A stretch of DNA of 64,000 bases, from the NCBI RefSeq assembly GCF_030719215.1, contig NZ_CP120983.1, forward strand, positions 1,798,001 to 1,862,000, read 5' to 3'. The position numbers and the translations under genes were made by a program. This DNA is from Streptomyces sp. Alt3. GTDB lineage: Bacteria > Actinomycetota > Actinomycetes > Streptomycetales > Streptomycetaceae. The stretch's first letter is position 1. Each line of letters opens with the position of its first letter. The notes beneath the pieces were generated by a model. It searched no databases and had not been told where the DNA came from. It saw nothing but the letters and a program-made list of their open reading frames with translations. Positions 1 to 12,400 of the stretch are shown here, in pieces.

Positions 1-3000
1 GCAGGGGGCGGGGGGTGGGCCGGGCGCGCCTCCGGGTGGGAGCCGGTACGGGGGCGGGGCCGGTCCGCCCGGTGATGTCCGCCGCGAGCCGGACCTCGGA
101 CAGGAGGTCCGGTGTGCCGTCGTGGTCGGCGTTCCCCTCCTTCGCGCCGTCGTCCAGGAGGCGGGCGATGCCCTCGACGGTGGGGGCGGCGAACACGGAC
201 CGCAGGGAGGGGCGCCGGCCGCACCGCTCCTCGATGCGCTGAGCGAGGGTGACGGCGAGCAGGGAATGGCCGCCGAGGGCGAAGAAGTCGTCGGTGACGC
301 CCACTTCGGGTACACCGAGCGTCTCGGCGAACGCCTGGCACAGGGCCCGTTCGCGAGCGGTGCCCGGTGCCCGGCCGTCGGCCGCCGCGGCATGTTCCGG
401 TGCGGGCAGGGCGCGCCGGTCGGTCTTGCCGTTCGGCGTGACGGGCAACGCGTCGAGCCGCATGTGGGCGGCGGGGATCATGTGGTCGGGCAGGGTGGCG
501 GCGAGGTGCGTACGGATCTCGCTGTCGTCCGGGCCGTCCGCGCCGTCGGCCGGCACGGTGTAGGCGACCAGTCGCCGGTCGCCCGGCCGGTCCTCGCGGA
601 CGACCGCGCAGGCCGCGGCGACGCCGGGCAGAGCGGTGAGCGCGGACTCGATCTCACCGAGCTCGATGCGGAAGCCGCGAAGCTTGACCTGGTCGTCGAC
701 GCGGGAGACGTAGACGAGTTGCCCGTCGGCCGTCCAGCGCACCAGGTCACCGGTGCGGTACATCCGGCTGCCCGCCGCGCCGAAGGGGTCGGCCACGAAG
801 CGGGACGCGGTCAGGGCGGCCCGGCCGTGGTAACCGCGGGCCACTCCCCCGCCGCCGACGTGGAGTTCGCCGGTGACGCCGGGGGGTACGGGGCGCAGCC
901 TGTCGTCCAGGACGTGGACGCGGGTGCCGTCGACGGGGACGCCGATGGGCACGGTGCGGTCGGGGGCGAGTGGTCCGTCCGCGTGCTGGAAGGTGCTCAT
1001 CGTCGCGCAGACGGTGGTCTCGGTCGGGCCGTAGGCGTTGACGAGGAAGCGGTCCGCCGCCCAGGCGTGCACCAGGGCCGGTGTGCACGCCTCACCGGCG
1101 AGGACCAGCGTCGTCCCGGCGGGCAGCGAGTCGGGCGGCATCACCGCGAGGGCGGCGGGCGGCAGGGTGAGGTGGGTGACGCCCCGCTCGCGGACCAGGG
1201 CGGCGAGGGCGGGGCCGGGCAGCAGGGCCTCCCGTTCGTCGATCTCCAGGCAGGCCCCGGAGAGGAGCCCCATGCAGAGCTCCCAGAACGCGGCGTCGAA
1301 GCTGACGGACGCCATGTGCAGCACCCGGCTGCCCGGGGTGACGCGCAGCCGTTCGCGCTGGGTCCTGGCCATGGCTCCGGCGCCCCGGTGGGTGACCACG
1401 ACTCCCTTGGGGCGGCCGGTGGATCCGGAGGTGTAGATGACGTACGCGGGGTGTGCGGGGAGCAGGGCCGGGGGGTACGCCGACGTGGGTGCGGAATCCT
1501 CGTGGTCGCCGGCGTACAGGCAGGGCACCGAGGTCTCGGGCAGGCGGCTGCGGACGGCGGGTGTGGTGAGGAGCAGGCGCGGGCGGGAGTCGTCGAGCAT
1601 GTGGGACAGGCGCCGGGCGGGGTAGTCCGGGTCGAGGGGGACGTACGCCGCCCCGGCCTTGAGGATGCCGAGCAGGGCCACGACGAGTTCCGCGGTGCGG
1701 GGCAGGGCGACCGCCACCCGGTCCTCGGGGCCGATGCCGCGCGCCGCGAGCCGGCGGGCGAGGGCGTCGGCGCGGCTGTCGAGCTCGCCGTAGGTGAGGG
1801 TGGTCCCCGCGTCGCGGACGGCGGGGGCGTCCGGGGTGCGCCGGGCCCACTGCTCGAAGAGGGCGGGGACGGTCGATCCGGGCCCGTCGTCGGCGGGGCC
1901 GGTGCCCCAGGCCGTCAGGCGGTCGCGCTCGGCGGCGGTGAGTACGTCGTACGTGCTCAGGGGGCGGTCGGGGTCGGCGGTCGCGGCGGTGATCAGGAGG
2001 ACGAGCCGTCCGGCGAGGTCGCGGACCGTGGACGCGTCGAAGAGTTCCGTCGCGTAGTCGACCGCGGCCCGCATGCCACTGGGCGTGCCGTCGTCGTCGT
2101 ACGTCTCGGTGAAGGTGAACGACAGGTCGAACTTGCTGACCCCGGGGTCGACCGGGATGCCCCGGGTGGTGACGCCGGGCAGGTCGACCGGGGCGGCGGG
2201 GGTGTGGTTCTGGAGGATGAGCATGGTCTGGAAGAGCGGGTGGTGGTTCTGCGAGCGCGCGGGGTTGAGCAGCTCCACCAGACGCTCGAAGGGAACGTCC
2301 TGGTGCGCGTACGCGGAGAGGTCGAACTCCTTCACCCGGTGCAGGAGTTCGAGGAACGTGGGGTCGCCGGTGAGGTCCGTGCGCAGCACGAGCGTGTTGA
2401 CGAAGAGGCCGACGAGATCCGCGGCGGCCTCGTCGGTGCGTCCCGCGACGGCTGTGCCCAGCGGGATGTCGTCGCCCGCGCCGTGCCGGGAGAGAACCAC
2501 CGAGAGGGCTGCCTGGAGCACCATGAAGACGCTGCAGCCGCTGGTGCGGGCCAGGTCGGCGACCTGCCGGGCGGTGGCCGGGTCGAGGGCGAAGTCGTGG
2601 GTGGCGCCGGTGTGCCGGGGCACCGCGGGACGCGATCGGTCCCAGGGCAGCTCGATCATCTCCGGAAGTCCGTCCAACGCGTCCTTCCAGTGGACGAGTT
2701 GCCGTGCGACGAGGCTGTCGGGGTCGCTCTCGTCGCCGAGCAGCCGGCGCTGCCAGAGCGTGTGGTCGGCGTAGTCGACGGGAAGGTCCGTCCACTGCGG
2801 CGCACCGGCGCGGACGCGGGCGCGGTAGGCGGCTCCGAGGTCGCGGGCGAAGGGCGCCAGGGACGAGCCGTCGGCGGCGATGTGGTGGATCACGAGGACC
2901 AGGACGTGTGCGGTGTCGTCCAGGCGCAGCAGGGTGGCCCGGAGGGGCAGTCGGTGCTCGATGTCGATCGGCGCGGTCGCGGCGGCCGCGATCCGGGCGG

Positions 3001-6000
3001 GCAGGCGGTCCTCGTCGACGGCTTCCACGGCGAGCGGGAGGCGGACGTCGTCCGGGGCGGTGATCCTCTGGTGCGGTCTGCTGTCGTGCTCGGGGAAGAC
3101 GGTGCGCAGGGCGGCGTGGCGGCCGAGGACGTCGTGGAGGGCCCGGCGCAGGGCTTCCGCGTCGAGCGGCCCGTCGAGGCGCAGGGCGAAGGGGATGTTG
3201 TAGGTGGCCGAGGGGCCTTCGAGGCGGTGCAGGAACCACAGGCGCTGCTGCGCGTAGGACAGCGGGAGCAGGTCGGGGCGCTCCTGGGGCACGAGGGCGG
3301 GGCGGGCGGGGCGGCCCGCGTCCCGCAGCGCGCCTGCGAGCGTGGCGACGGTGGGGTTCTCGAAGAGGGTGCGGATCTCGGTCTCGGTGTCCAGGGCGGT
3401 ACGGACGCGGCCGACGAGGCGGGTGGCGAGCAGGGAGTGACCGCCCAGGGCGAAGAAGCTGTCGTCGATCCCGACGCGGTCGACGCCCAGGACGTCGGCG
3501 AACAGCCCGGCGAGGATCTCCTCGTGGGCCGTGCGGGGCAGGCGGCTCCCCGAGGCCGGTGCGGTGGCGGGCGCGGGCAGGGCGGACCGGTCGAGTTTGC
3601 CGTTCGCGGTCAGGGGCAGGGCGTCGAGCGGCTGGATGGTGGCGGGCACCATGTACGCGGGCAGTCGGCGGCCGACGTACGCGGCGAGCAGGTCGGGGTC
3701 CGGGGTGTGCCCGGGGGCGGGGACGACGTACGCGGTCAGGGTGCGGTCGCCGGGCAGGTCCTCGCGGACCAGGACGCACGCGGCGCGCACGGAGTCGTCG
3801 GTGCGGAGCACGGCCTCGATCTCGGCCGGCTCGATGCGGTGGCCGCGCAGCTTGATCTGCTGGTCGGACCGGGCCACGTAGTGCAGGGTGCCGTCGGGGT
3901 CCCTGCGTACGAGGTCGCCGGTGCGGTACATGCGCGCCCCCGAGCCGGAGAACGGGTCGGCGACGAAGCGGGTGGCGGTCGGGCCGGGGCGCCCCAGGTA
4001 GCCGCGCGCGACTCCGGCTCCCGCGACGTACAGCTCTCCCTCTGCGCCGGGCGGCACGTGCCGCAGCGCGGTGTCCAGGACGTAGGCCCGCATACCGTCC
4101 AGCGGCAGGCCGATCGGGGGCGCGCCGGCCGGGGCGCCGGGGTGGACGCGGTGGCGCGTGGCGAACGTGGTGGTCTCGGTGGGCCCGTAGACGTTGAGGA
4201 AGGCGGTGCGGGGGTGCGCGGCGGCGAGGCTCTGGAGGAGGCCGGGCGCCGCGGTCTCACCTCCGGAGGCGACCAGCCGGAGCAGGCCGAGGGCATCGGG
4301 GTCGGTCTCGGCGACGACGTTGAACAGGGCCGTGGTCAGGAACGCCGCAGTCACTCCGTCGCGTGCGACGAGGTCGCGGAGCACGGCGGGCTGGAGGGCG
4401 CCCTCGGGGGCCACGACGACACGGCCGCCGTTGAGGAGGGGCGCCCAGATCTCGAAGGTGGAGGCGTCGAAGACGTACGCCGAGTGCATCAGCACCGCGT
4501 CGGCCACGCCGTCGGCCCAGGTCCGGTCGGCCGCGAGCGCGGCCACGTCGGCGTGGGTGACGCCGACACCCTTCGGCAGACCGGTGGAGCCCGAGGTGAA
4601 CATGACGTACGCGAGCCGGGCACCGCCCGTGACGGCGGGGAGGGCTCCCGGGACGGCGGGCCCTCCGTGCACGACACGGCCCGCGGCGTCCACGGTCAGT
4701 ACGGCGACCCGGGGGTCCAGCCCCGCGGCCCAGGGGTGGGTGCGGGTGGTCTCGTCGACGATCAGTGCGCGCAGGCCCGTCACCTCGGCCACGCGGGCGA
4801 GCCGTTCGGCGGGCCAGCGCGGGTCGAGCGGCACATAGGCGGCGCCCGCGCGCAGGGCCGCCAGGGACGCGGTGACGGTGGCGGCCGAGCGGCCCAGGAG
4901 GATGCCGACACCGTCCTCCCCGCCGGTGCCGAGTCCGGTCAGGGCTCCGGCCGTCTCCTCCGAGAGGTCGCGGAGCCTTCCGTAGGTCAGCTGCTCCCCG
5001 GCGCCGGTCACGGCCACCGCGTCGGGGTGCAGTCCGGCGTGCCGGGCCACGGCGTCGGGGATGCTCGTCCCCGCCGCCGTGTGCGGGAGTCCGGCCCCGT
5101 CGCTCAGGAAGAGCAACGCCTCGCGCTCGCCCTCCAGGAGTACGGGAACACTGTCGGCGCGGCGGTCGAGTCCCTCCGCCATGGCGGTCAGCAGGCGCCG
5201 CATGCGGGCGACCGTGCGGGCCACCTCTTCCCGGCCGAGGGCGGCGGCCCGGTAGCCGAAGGTGATCTTCAGGGTGTCGCCGGGGGCGATGGTGAGGGTG
5301 AGCGGGTAGTGCGCCGCGTCCGTGCCGCTGAATCCGGTCACGGCGAGACCGGGCAGTGCCTGCCGGGCAGTGCGCAGGGCCTCGGCGTCCATCGGGTAGT
5401 TCTCGAACACGGCCAGCGTGTCGAAGAGTTCGGGCAGGTCCGTGACGCCGCGTATCTCGGTCAGGCCCACGTACTGGCTGCCGAGGAGCCGGCCCTGTTC
5501 CTCCTGGAGCCGGGTCAGGAGCGTCGCCAGGGTCTCGCCCGGTGCCGGGCGGAGCCGCACGGGGACGGTGTTGATGAAGAGACCGACCATCGACTCGATG
5601 CCGGGGATCTCCGGCGGGCGGCCGGAGACGGTGGTACCGAAGACGACGTCGGGGCGCCCGGTGAGGTGCGCGAGGAGCAGACCCCAGGCTCCCTGGACCA
5701 GGGTGTTGAGGGTGAGCCGGTGGGCGCGGGCCGTCTGGCGCAGCCGGTGCGTCGTGGCCGCGTCGAGGTCGAGGACCAGCGTGCCGGGCAGGTCGCCGGA
5801 GCCCGGCACATCGGCCCCGCCCCGCCCGGCGAGCAGGGTCGGTGCCTCGATCCCGGCCAGGGCGGTGCGCCAGACGTCCAGGGCCGCGTCCCGGTCCTGC
5901 TGGGCCAGCCAGGCGAGATAGGTCCGGTAGGGGGCGACGCGCGGCAGGGTGCTGTCGTCGCCGTGGTGTGCGTACAGCTCGAAGAGTTCGCGTACGAGCA

Positions 6001-6466
6001 GGGGCATCGACCAGCCGTCGAGCAGGATGTGATGGCTGGTCATGACGAGCCGGTGGCGGTCGGGCGCGGTGCGCACCAGGGTGAAACGCATCAGCGGCGG
6101 GGTGGCGAGGTCGAACCGGCGGGTGCGGTCCGCGGCGAGGAACGCGGTGAGGCGGTCCTCCACCGCCCCCGGGGCGCCCGCACCGGTCAGGTCCAGCTTC
6201 TCCAGCGGCACCGGCACCTCGGCCGCGACGGCCTGCACGGGCTCGTCCAGGTCCTCGTGGAGGAACCCGACCCGCAGGTTGGCGTGCCGCCGCAGCAGAC
6301 CGCCGACGGCGGCCCGCAGGGCGGGGACGTCGACGGGGCCTTCGAGTTCGAAGACGAACTGTGCGGTGTAGACGTCCACGGCGCGGGAGTCGTACAGCGC
6401 GTGGAACAGCATGCCCGCCTGTAGCGGCGTCAGCGGCAGTACGTCTTCCAGTCGGAACCCGGTCAC
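1..6466 (-). CDS. Nonribosomal peptide synthetase, modules 5-6 and beyond (3' end outside window)
   Basis: This is the second synthetase of the assembly line, about 2155 residues in view and cut by the left edge. Its GTG start (6466-6464) overlaps the TGA of the upstream synthetase as GTGA, so the two are translationally coupled. Domains by approximate DNA span are C (6466-5050), A (5040-3580), T (3530-3340), C (3280-1900), A (1860-400) and T (350-140). The first C domain opens [13 protein letters not shown] with HHILLDG. That is the form usually placed after an epimerase (DCL), and the upstream protein does end in E. The second C domain ([11 protein letters not shown]) is LCL type. Reading the A pockets against GrsA gives D-A-F-F-V-S-V-T-F for module 5 and D-A-W-T-V-A-A-V-C for module 6; the latter is a classical Phe code. 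Both carrier proteins carry LGGHSL. After the last T comes a short acidic stretch, then a Pro/Ala/Arg-rich linker to the edge. No release domain is visible, but the linker start resembles that of reductase domains. Confidence 0.93.
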   Translation of the reverse strand, partial: MTGFRLEDVLPLTPLQAGMLFHALYDSRAVDVYTAQFVFELEGPVDVPALRAAVGGLLRRHANLRVGFLHEDLDEPVQAVAAEVPVPLEKLDLTGAGAPGAVEDRLTAFLAADRTRRFDLATPPLMRFTLVRTAPDRHRLVMTSHHILLDGWSMPLLVRELFELYAHHGDDSTLPRVAPYRTYLAWLAQQDRDAALDVWRTALAGIEAPTLLAGRGGADVPGSGDLPGTLVLDLDAATTHRLRQTARAHRLTLNTLVQGAWGLLLAHLTGRPDVVFGTTVSGRPPEIPGIESMVGLFINTVPVRLRPAPGETLATLLTRLQEEQGRLLGSQYVGLTEIRGVTDLPELFDTLAVFENYPMDAEALRTARQALPGLAVTGFSGTDAAHYPLTLTIAPGDTLKITFGYRAAALGREEVARTVARMRRLLTAMAEGLDRRADSVPVLLEGEREALLFLSDGAGLPHTAAGTSIPDAVARHAGLHPDAVAVTGAGEQLTYGRLRDLSEETAGALTGLGTGGEDGVGILLGRSAATVTASLAALRAGAAYVPLDPRWPAERLARVAEVTGLRALIVDETTRTHPWAAGLDPRVAVLTVDAAGRVVHGGPAVPGALPAVTGGARLAYVMFTSGSTGLPKGVGVTHADVAALAADRTWADGVADAVLMHSAYVFDASTFEIWAPLLNGGRVVVAPEGALQPAVLRDLVARDGVTAAFLTTALFNVVAETDPDALGLLRLVASGGETAAPGLLQSLAAAHPRTAFLNVYGPTETTTFATRHRVHPGAPAGAPPIGLPLDGMRAYVLDTALRHVPPGAEGELYVAGAGVARGYLGRPGPTATRFVADPFSGSGARMYRTGDLVRRDPDGTLHYVARSDQQIKLRGHRIEPAEIEAVLRTDDSVRAACVLVREDLPGDRTLTAYVVPAPGHTPDPDLLAAYVGRRLPAYMVPATIQPLDALPLTANGKLDRSALPAPATAPASGSRLPRTAHEEILAGLFADVLGVDRVGIDDSFFALGGHSLLATRLVGRVRTALDTETEIRTLFENPTVATLAGALRDAGRPARPALVPQERPDLLPLSYAQQRLWFLHRLEGPSATYNIPFALRLDGPLDAEALRRALHDVLGRHAALRTVFPEHDSRPHQRITAPDDVRLPLAVEAVDEDRLPARIAAAATAPIDIEHRLPLRATLLRLDDTAHVLVLVIHHIAADGSSLAPFARDLGAAYRARVRAGAPQWTDLPVDYADHTLWQRRLLGDESDPDSLVARQLVHWKDALDGLPEMIELPWDRSRPAVPRHTGATHDFALDPATARQVADLARTSGCSVFMVLQAALSVVLSRHGAGDDIPLGTAVAGRTDEAAADLVGLFVNTLVLRTDLTGDPTFLELLHRVKEFDLSAYAHQDVPFERLVELLNPARSQNHHPLFQTMLILQNHTPAAPVDLPGVTTRGIPVDPGVSKFDLSFTFTETYDDDGTPSGMRAAVDYATELFDASTVRDLAGRLVLLITAATADPDRPLSTYDVLTAAERDRLTAWGTGPADDGPGSTVPALFEQWARRTPDAPAVRDAGTTLTYGELDSRADALARRLAARGIGPEDRVAVALPRTAELVVALLGILKAGAAYVPLDPDYPARRLSHMLDDSRPRLLLTTPAVRSRLPETSVPCLYAGDHEDSAPTSAYPPALLPAHPAYVIYTSGSTGRPKGVVVTHRGAGAMARTQRERLRVTPGSRVLHMASVSFDAAFWELCMGLLSGACLEIDEREALLPGPALAALVRERGVTHLTLPPAALAVMPPDSLPAGTTLVLAGEACTPALVHAWAADRFLVNAYGPTETTVCATMSTFQHADGPLAPDRTVPIGVPVDGTRVHVLDDRLRPVPPGVTGELHVGGGGVARGYHGRAALTASRFVADPFGAAGSRMYRTGDLVRWTADGQLVYVSRVDDQVKLRGFRIELGEIESALTALPGVAAACAVVREDRPGDRRLVAYTVPADGADGPDDSEIRTHLAATLPDHMIPAAHMRLDALPVTPNGKTDRRALPAPEHAAAADGRAPGTARERALCQAFAETLGVPEVGVTDDFFALGGHSLLAVTLAQRIEERCGRRPSLRSVFAAPTVEGIARLLDDGAKEGNADHDGTPDLLSEVRLAADITGRTGPAPVPAPTRRRARPTPRPL

Positions 6467-9400
6467 TTGCGTCCACCCCACCTGTTCTGCAGTCGGTCGA
6501 TCTGGGCCTGGTCGAGCGAGACCAGGGGAAGGTCGGACGGCGTCCAGCCGCCCGCCTCGGGCCGTTCGGCGTGTTCGGCCGTGGCGCGCAGCGCCCCTGT
6601 GAACGCCTCGGCCAGGGCCTCCACGTCCTCCTCCTTGAGGAGGTCGCTGGGCCAGGTCCAGCGGATCACCAGCCGGGGGCCGTCCGGCAGGTCCTCGGTG
6701 TGCGCGTTGATGTCGAGGACGTGGTGGACGGGCATGTCGGGGTCCTGGGCGCGCGGACCGCCCCCGTCGAGCACCACGTCCCAGTCGGCGCCGTCGCTCG
6801 CGGACTCCCGCGAAGAGGCGTACCTGCCGAGGTAGTTGAACCCGATCTGGGGGTCGGGCTCGGGAGCCAGCCGGGCGCGGGTGGCCTGGTTGAGACGGCG
6901 CAGCATCCCGTAGCCGACACCGTGGTCGGGAATGGTGCGCAGCTGTTCCTTGACGCGTTTGAGGGCGCGCTCGACGAGCGCGGCGTCGAAGCGTCCGGGG
7001 TCGCGGACGTCGACGGGTCCGGGGTCGAGCCGGACCGGGTAGAGGCTGGTGAACCAGCCGACCGTACGGGAGAGGTCGAGGTGCTCGGCCACCTGCTCGC
7101 GGCCGTGCCCCTCCAGGTCGAGGAGGACCGCGGTGCCGGCGGGCCGCGGGCCGCCGAGGGCGGCCGCGCGTTCGGCGCGCCAGGAGCAGACGGCGAGGGC
7201 GAGGCCCGTGAGCAGGACGTCCTCCACCCCGGCGTGGAAGGCGGCCGGGACGGTGGTGAGCAGGGGGTTCGTCCAGGTGGCGGGCAGGTGGGTGGTGAGG
7301 GTGCGGGTGCGGTCGGCGGTGTCCCGGTCGGGATCGAGCGGTCGGTATCCGAGCTGGGGGTCGGGGGTGCTCAGAATCCCCTGCCACAGCGGCAGTTCCG
7401 ACTCGCGTGAGGGTTCGTGCGCCTGGGTGGCGAGGAGCCGGGCCCACTGCCGGTAGGAGGTGGTGGGCGCGGGGAGCGCCGCCCGTCCGGTGGCGTCGGG
7501 TGCCTCGGTGACGGCCTGCCAGGCGGCGGCCACATCGGTGGCGAGGATGCGCCAGGAGACCGCGTCGACGGCCAGATGGTGCACGACCAGCAGCAGTCTC
7601 CCGCGCATCCGGGGACCGGCGTCGCACCAGACGGCTTCGACGACCTCTCCGTGCGCGGGCCTCAGCCGTCTGCGGGCCTGTTCGCCCGCCTCGGTGACGG
7701 CGGCGCGTACCGCGTCGCCGTCGAGCCCGGCGACGTCGACGCGGGTGAAGCGGTCCCGGGCGCGCACGGAGCCGGGCGGCAGCGCTTCCAGCACGGGGGC
7801 GCCGCCGGCCGGGCGGGTGGCGCGGAGCCGGAGCATGTCGTGCTGGTCCAGGACGAGTTGGAGTGTGGCGACGAGGGCGTCCTCGTAGGCGCCGGCGGGC
7901 GTGCGCAGCACCCCTGACTGGTTGTAGCCGTCCGTGGTGCCCGGCCGTTCCAGGAACCAGGCGGCGATGGGCGTCGGGGGCATCTGTCCGGTGCCCTGCC
8001 CGGCCGGGACGGCGGCTGCCCGGCCGAGCTCGGTGGCGACGGCCGCGATGGCCTCGGGTGTGCGGTGGACGAAGACGTCGCGCGGGGTGACGCCGAGGCC
8101 GGCCTCGCGGACCCGGCTGACGAGCTGGATGGAGAGGATGCTGTCACCGCCGAGCGCGAAGAAGTCGTCGTCGGTGCGGACGGCGGGGGTGCGCAGCACG
8201 GAGGTGAAGACGTCGCACAGGACGCTTTCCCGTGGGGTGCGCGGCCGGCCTCCGGGCCGGGTGGCCGCGGGGCGCTCGGGGGCGGGCAGGGCACGCCGGT
8301 CGGTCTTGCCGTTGGGCAGCAGCGGCAGGGCGTCGAGCGGCACGTGGACGGCGGGAACCATGTAGGGCGGCAGGACCGCGGTCAGCCGGGCGCGCAGTTC
8401 CCCGTCGGTGAGGGCGGCGGTCCCGTCGCGCGGGTCGGCGACTGTGTACGCGACCAGTCGCCGCTCACCGGGCCGGTCCTCCCGGACGAGGGCGCAGGCG
8501 GCGGCGATGCCGTCGAGGGCGGTGAGCGCGGCCTCGATCTCGCCGAGTTCGATACGGAAGCCGTGCAGCTTGACCTGGTCGTCGGCGCGGGAGACATAGG
8601 TGAGCAGGCCGTCGGCGTCCCGCCGGACGAGGTCGCCCGTGCGGTACATGCGGCTCCCGGCCGGGCCGTACGGATCGGCGACGAACCGCCCGGCGGTCAG
8701 GCCGGGGCGTCCCAGGTAGCCGCGTGCGAGGCCGTCGCCCGCGACGTAGAGCTCACCGGTGGCGCCCGGCGGCACGGGCCGCAGTCCGGCGTCCAGGACA
8801 TGGGCGCGGGTGTTGTCGACGGGGCGTCCGAGCGGCACGGTCCCCTCCCCCGCCGAGGCGTCGGCCTCGTCGGCCCGGTGGTGGTGGGCGGTCGCGTCGA
8901 TCGTCGTCTCGGTGGGGCCGTAGAGGTTGTGGACCTCGGCGTGCCAGGCCCGTCCCACGCGCTCGGCCAGCGCCCGGGACAGGGGTTCGCCGCCGCACAG
9001 CACGGCCCGCAGCGTCGTGGGCGCCTCGTCGGCCCCGGTCTCGGTGAGGACGACCGCGAGGTGCGAGGGCACGAACTGCGCGACGGTCGTGCCCGCGTCG
9101 CGCATCCGCGCCAGCAGCCCCGCCGGGTCGTGGTTGAGGGCGGGCGGCACGAGGCAGGTGGAACCGCCGTGCAGCAGCGGCAGCCAGGTCTCCCAGACGG
9201 AGGCGTCGAAGCTCGGCGACGTACGGGCGAGGACCCGGTCGTCGTCGGTGAGGCCCAGGTGGTCCGCCATCCAGGCCATGTGGTTGGTCAGGGCGTCGTG
9301 GGTGACGACGACGCCCTTGGGTCGGCCGGTGGAGCCCGAGGTGTAGATGACGTACGCCGCGTCGTGCGGGTCCGGCACGGCGGCGGGTGGCCCCGCGCAG

Positions 9401-12400
9401 CCGTCGGACCAGGCGGCCCGGTCGTCGAGCGCGAGGCAGGGCACGGACCGTTCGTGGCGTGCGGTGCGCGTGGTGCCGTGGGTGAGGAGCAGTGCCGGAC
9501 GGGCGTCGTCGATCATGTGGGCGACGCGCGCCTCGGGGTACTCCAGGTCCAGCGGCAGGTACGCGGCCCCGGCCTTGGCCACCGCGAGCATCGCGACCGC
9601 CTGGTCGGTGGTGCCTTCCAGGGCGAGGGCGACGAGGTCCCCGCGGCCGATGCCCCGGCTCCACAGGTGGTGCGCCAGATCGTCGGAGAGGGCGTCGAGT
9701 TCACCGAAGGTGAGGCGGTGCGTGCCGTCCAGCACGGCGATCGCCGCCGGGGTCCGCGCGCACTGTGCCCGGAAGGCGTCGGGCACGGTGCGTGCCGCGG
9801 GCGGCCGGACGCGGCCGTGCGCGGCCCGTTCGAGGCCCTGCCGCTCGCCGGCGTCCAGGACGTCCACGGCGTGGACGCGCCGGCCTGGGTCGGCCGCAAG
9901 CGACGCGAGCAGCCGGGTCAGCCGGGCGGCCAGGGCGTGCGCGGTCGCGTGGCCGAAGAGTTCGGTGGAGAACTCCAGTACGCCGTCGAGACCCGCGGGT
10001 CTTCCCGTGCCGTCGTGCTTCTCCGTGAAGGTGAAGGTCAGGTCGAACTTGCTGATGCCGGTGTGCACGGGCTGTTCCGTGACCGTGAGGCCCGGCAGGT
10101 CGACCGCCGCGTCCGCGTGGTTCTGGAGGACGAGCATGGTCTGGAACAGCGGGTGGTGGTTCTGTGCCCGGACCGGGTCGAGGGCGTCCACCAGCCGCTC
10201 GAAGGGCACGTCCTGGTGTGCGTACGCCGCCAGGTCGAACTCCCGTACTCGGTCCAGGACTTCGGTGAAGGAGGGGTCCCCGCTCAGATCGGTGCGCAGG
10301 ACGAGGGTGTTGACGAAGAAGCCCACCAGGTCGTCGAGGGCCTCGTCGGTGCGGCCCGCGACGGCGGTGCCGAGGGGGATGTCCTCACCGGCGCCGTGCC
10401 GCGAGAGGAGTACCGACAGGGCTGCCTGGAGCACCATGAACAGGCTGCAGCCACGGGCACGGGCCAGCCCCGCCAGGGCTCGGTGGGTGTCCGCGTCGAC
10501 GGGGAAGACGAACGCGTCACCGCGGTGCGCCGTCACGGCGGGCCGGGGGTGGTCGTAGGGCAGGTCGAGGACGTCGGGGGCGCCCGCGAGCGCCGTGCGC
10601 CAGAAGTCCAGCTGGCGGGCCGCCTGCCCGGCCTGGTCGTCCTCGTCGCCGAGCAGCGCGCGCTGCCAGAGGGTGTAGTCGGCGTACTGGACGGCGAGTT
10701 CCGTCCAGGGCGGCTCCACCCCCTCGGTGCGGGCCCGGTAGGCCGTGCCGAGGTCGCGTGCGAGCGGGGCGAGGGACCAGCCGTCGCCCGCGATGTGGTG
10801 GACGAGCAGCACGAGGACGTGGTCCTCGGCTTCCAGCCGCACGAGCCGTGCCCGTACGGGGATGTCCGTGCCGACGTCGAAGGCGTGTGCCACCTCGGCG
10901 GCGAGAACCTCGTCGAGACGGTCCGCCGGGGAGACGCGGGGCGTCAGGTCGATGTCGGCGCCGTCGGCGTCGAGGACGAGCTGGCGCGCCACGCCGTCGG
11001 TCTCGGGGAAGACGGTGCGCAGGCTCTCGTGACGCCCCACGACGTCCGCGAGGGCGCTCTCCAGGGCGTCCGCGTCGAGCGGGCCGCGGAGACGGAGCAC
11101 GAGCGGCACGTTGTACGTGGCGCTGGGCCCTTCGAGCCGGTTGAGGAACCACAGGCGCTGCTGCGCGGAGGACAGCGGCATCGGGTCGGGGCGGCGGGGC
11201 GCCCGCCGCAGGGGTGCCCGGGCGTCCGCGGCACCGTCCAGCGCGGTGGCCAGAGCCGCCGGTGTCGGGTGCTCGAAGAGAGCCTTGACCTGGACCTCCG
11301 CACCGAGCGCGGGGCGGATGCGGGCGACGAGCCGGGTGGCGAGCAGCGAGTGTCCGCCGAGGGCGAAGAAGTCGTCGTCGGCACCCGCGGCGTCCAAGCC
11401 GAGCACATCGGCGAAGAGCCCGCACAGGATCTCCTCGCGGACGGTACGGGCGGGGCGCCCGGCGGCCGGTGCGGCGTGGTCCGGTGCGGGCAGGGCCCGC
11501 CGGTCCACCTTGCCGTTGACGGTCAGCGGCAGCGCGTCGAGCAGGACGAACGCGGAGGGCACCATGTAGGCGGGCAGGGACCGGCCGACGGCCCGGGCGA
11601 GGTCGCCCGGTCCGGGGCGCGTTCCCTCCGCGGGCACCACGTACGCCACGAGCCGCCGGTCGCCCGGGGTGTCCTCCCGGACGACGGCGAAGGAGTCGGC
11701 CACGCCCTCGCAGCAGGCCAGCACGCCCTCGATCTCTCCGAGTTCGATGCGGTGGCCGCGCAGTTTCACCTGGCCGTCGGCGCGGCTGACGTAGGCGATC
11801 TGTCCGTCGCCGGTCCACCGGACGAGGTCGCCGGTGCGGTACATGCGTCCGCCCGCCGCGTCGAACGGGTCGGCCACGAAGCGCGTGGCGGTCAGCCCGG
11901 GAAGCCCCGTGTACCCGCGTGCCACACCGCGTCCCGCGAGGTACAGCTCGCCCACGACACCGGGCGGGACCTGCCCGAGGGAGCCGTCGAGGACGTACAG
12001 GCTCATGCCGTCCAGGGGGCGGCCGATGGGCGGGGGTCCGGAGGGCAGGTCCGCCGCCACGTCGTACCGGGTGGCGAAGGTGGTGGTCTCGGTGGGCCCG
12101 TACACATGGAGGACCCGTACGCCCGGCGCGGTACCGGCGATCCGCTGCATCGCGTCCGGTGAGGCCAGTTCCCCGCCGGCGCACACGAGCCGGAGGCCGG
12201 CGAAGGCGCCCGGACCGGTCTCGGCGATCACGTTGAACAGCGCCGTCGTCAGGAAGACCGCTGACACCCCGTGTTCGCGTACGGCGTCGCCGAGGGCTGC
12301 CGCCTCCAGGACACCGTCCGGTGCGACGACGATCCTCCCGCCGTTCAGGAGCGGAGCCCAGATCTCGAAGGTGGAGGCGTCGAAGACGTACGCCGAGTGC

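Noticed and set aside
4257..6476. Minus-strand frame of 739 codons and others in the second NRPS
   Set aside because: Arg/Pro-rich frameshifted shadow of the real frame that starts at 6466 and runs off the left edge.
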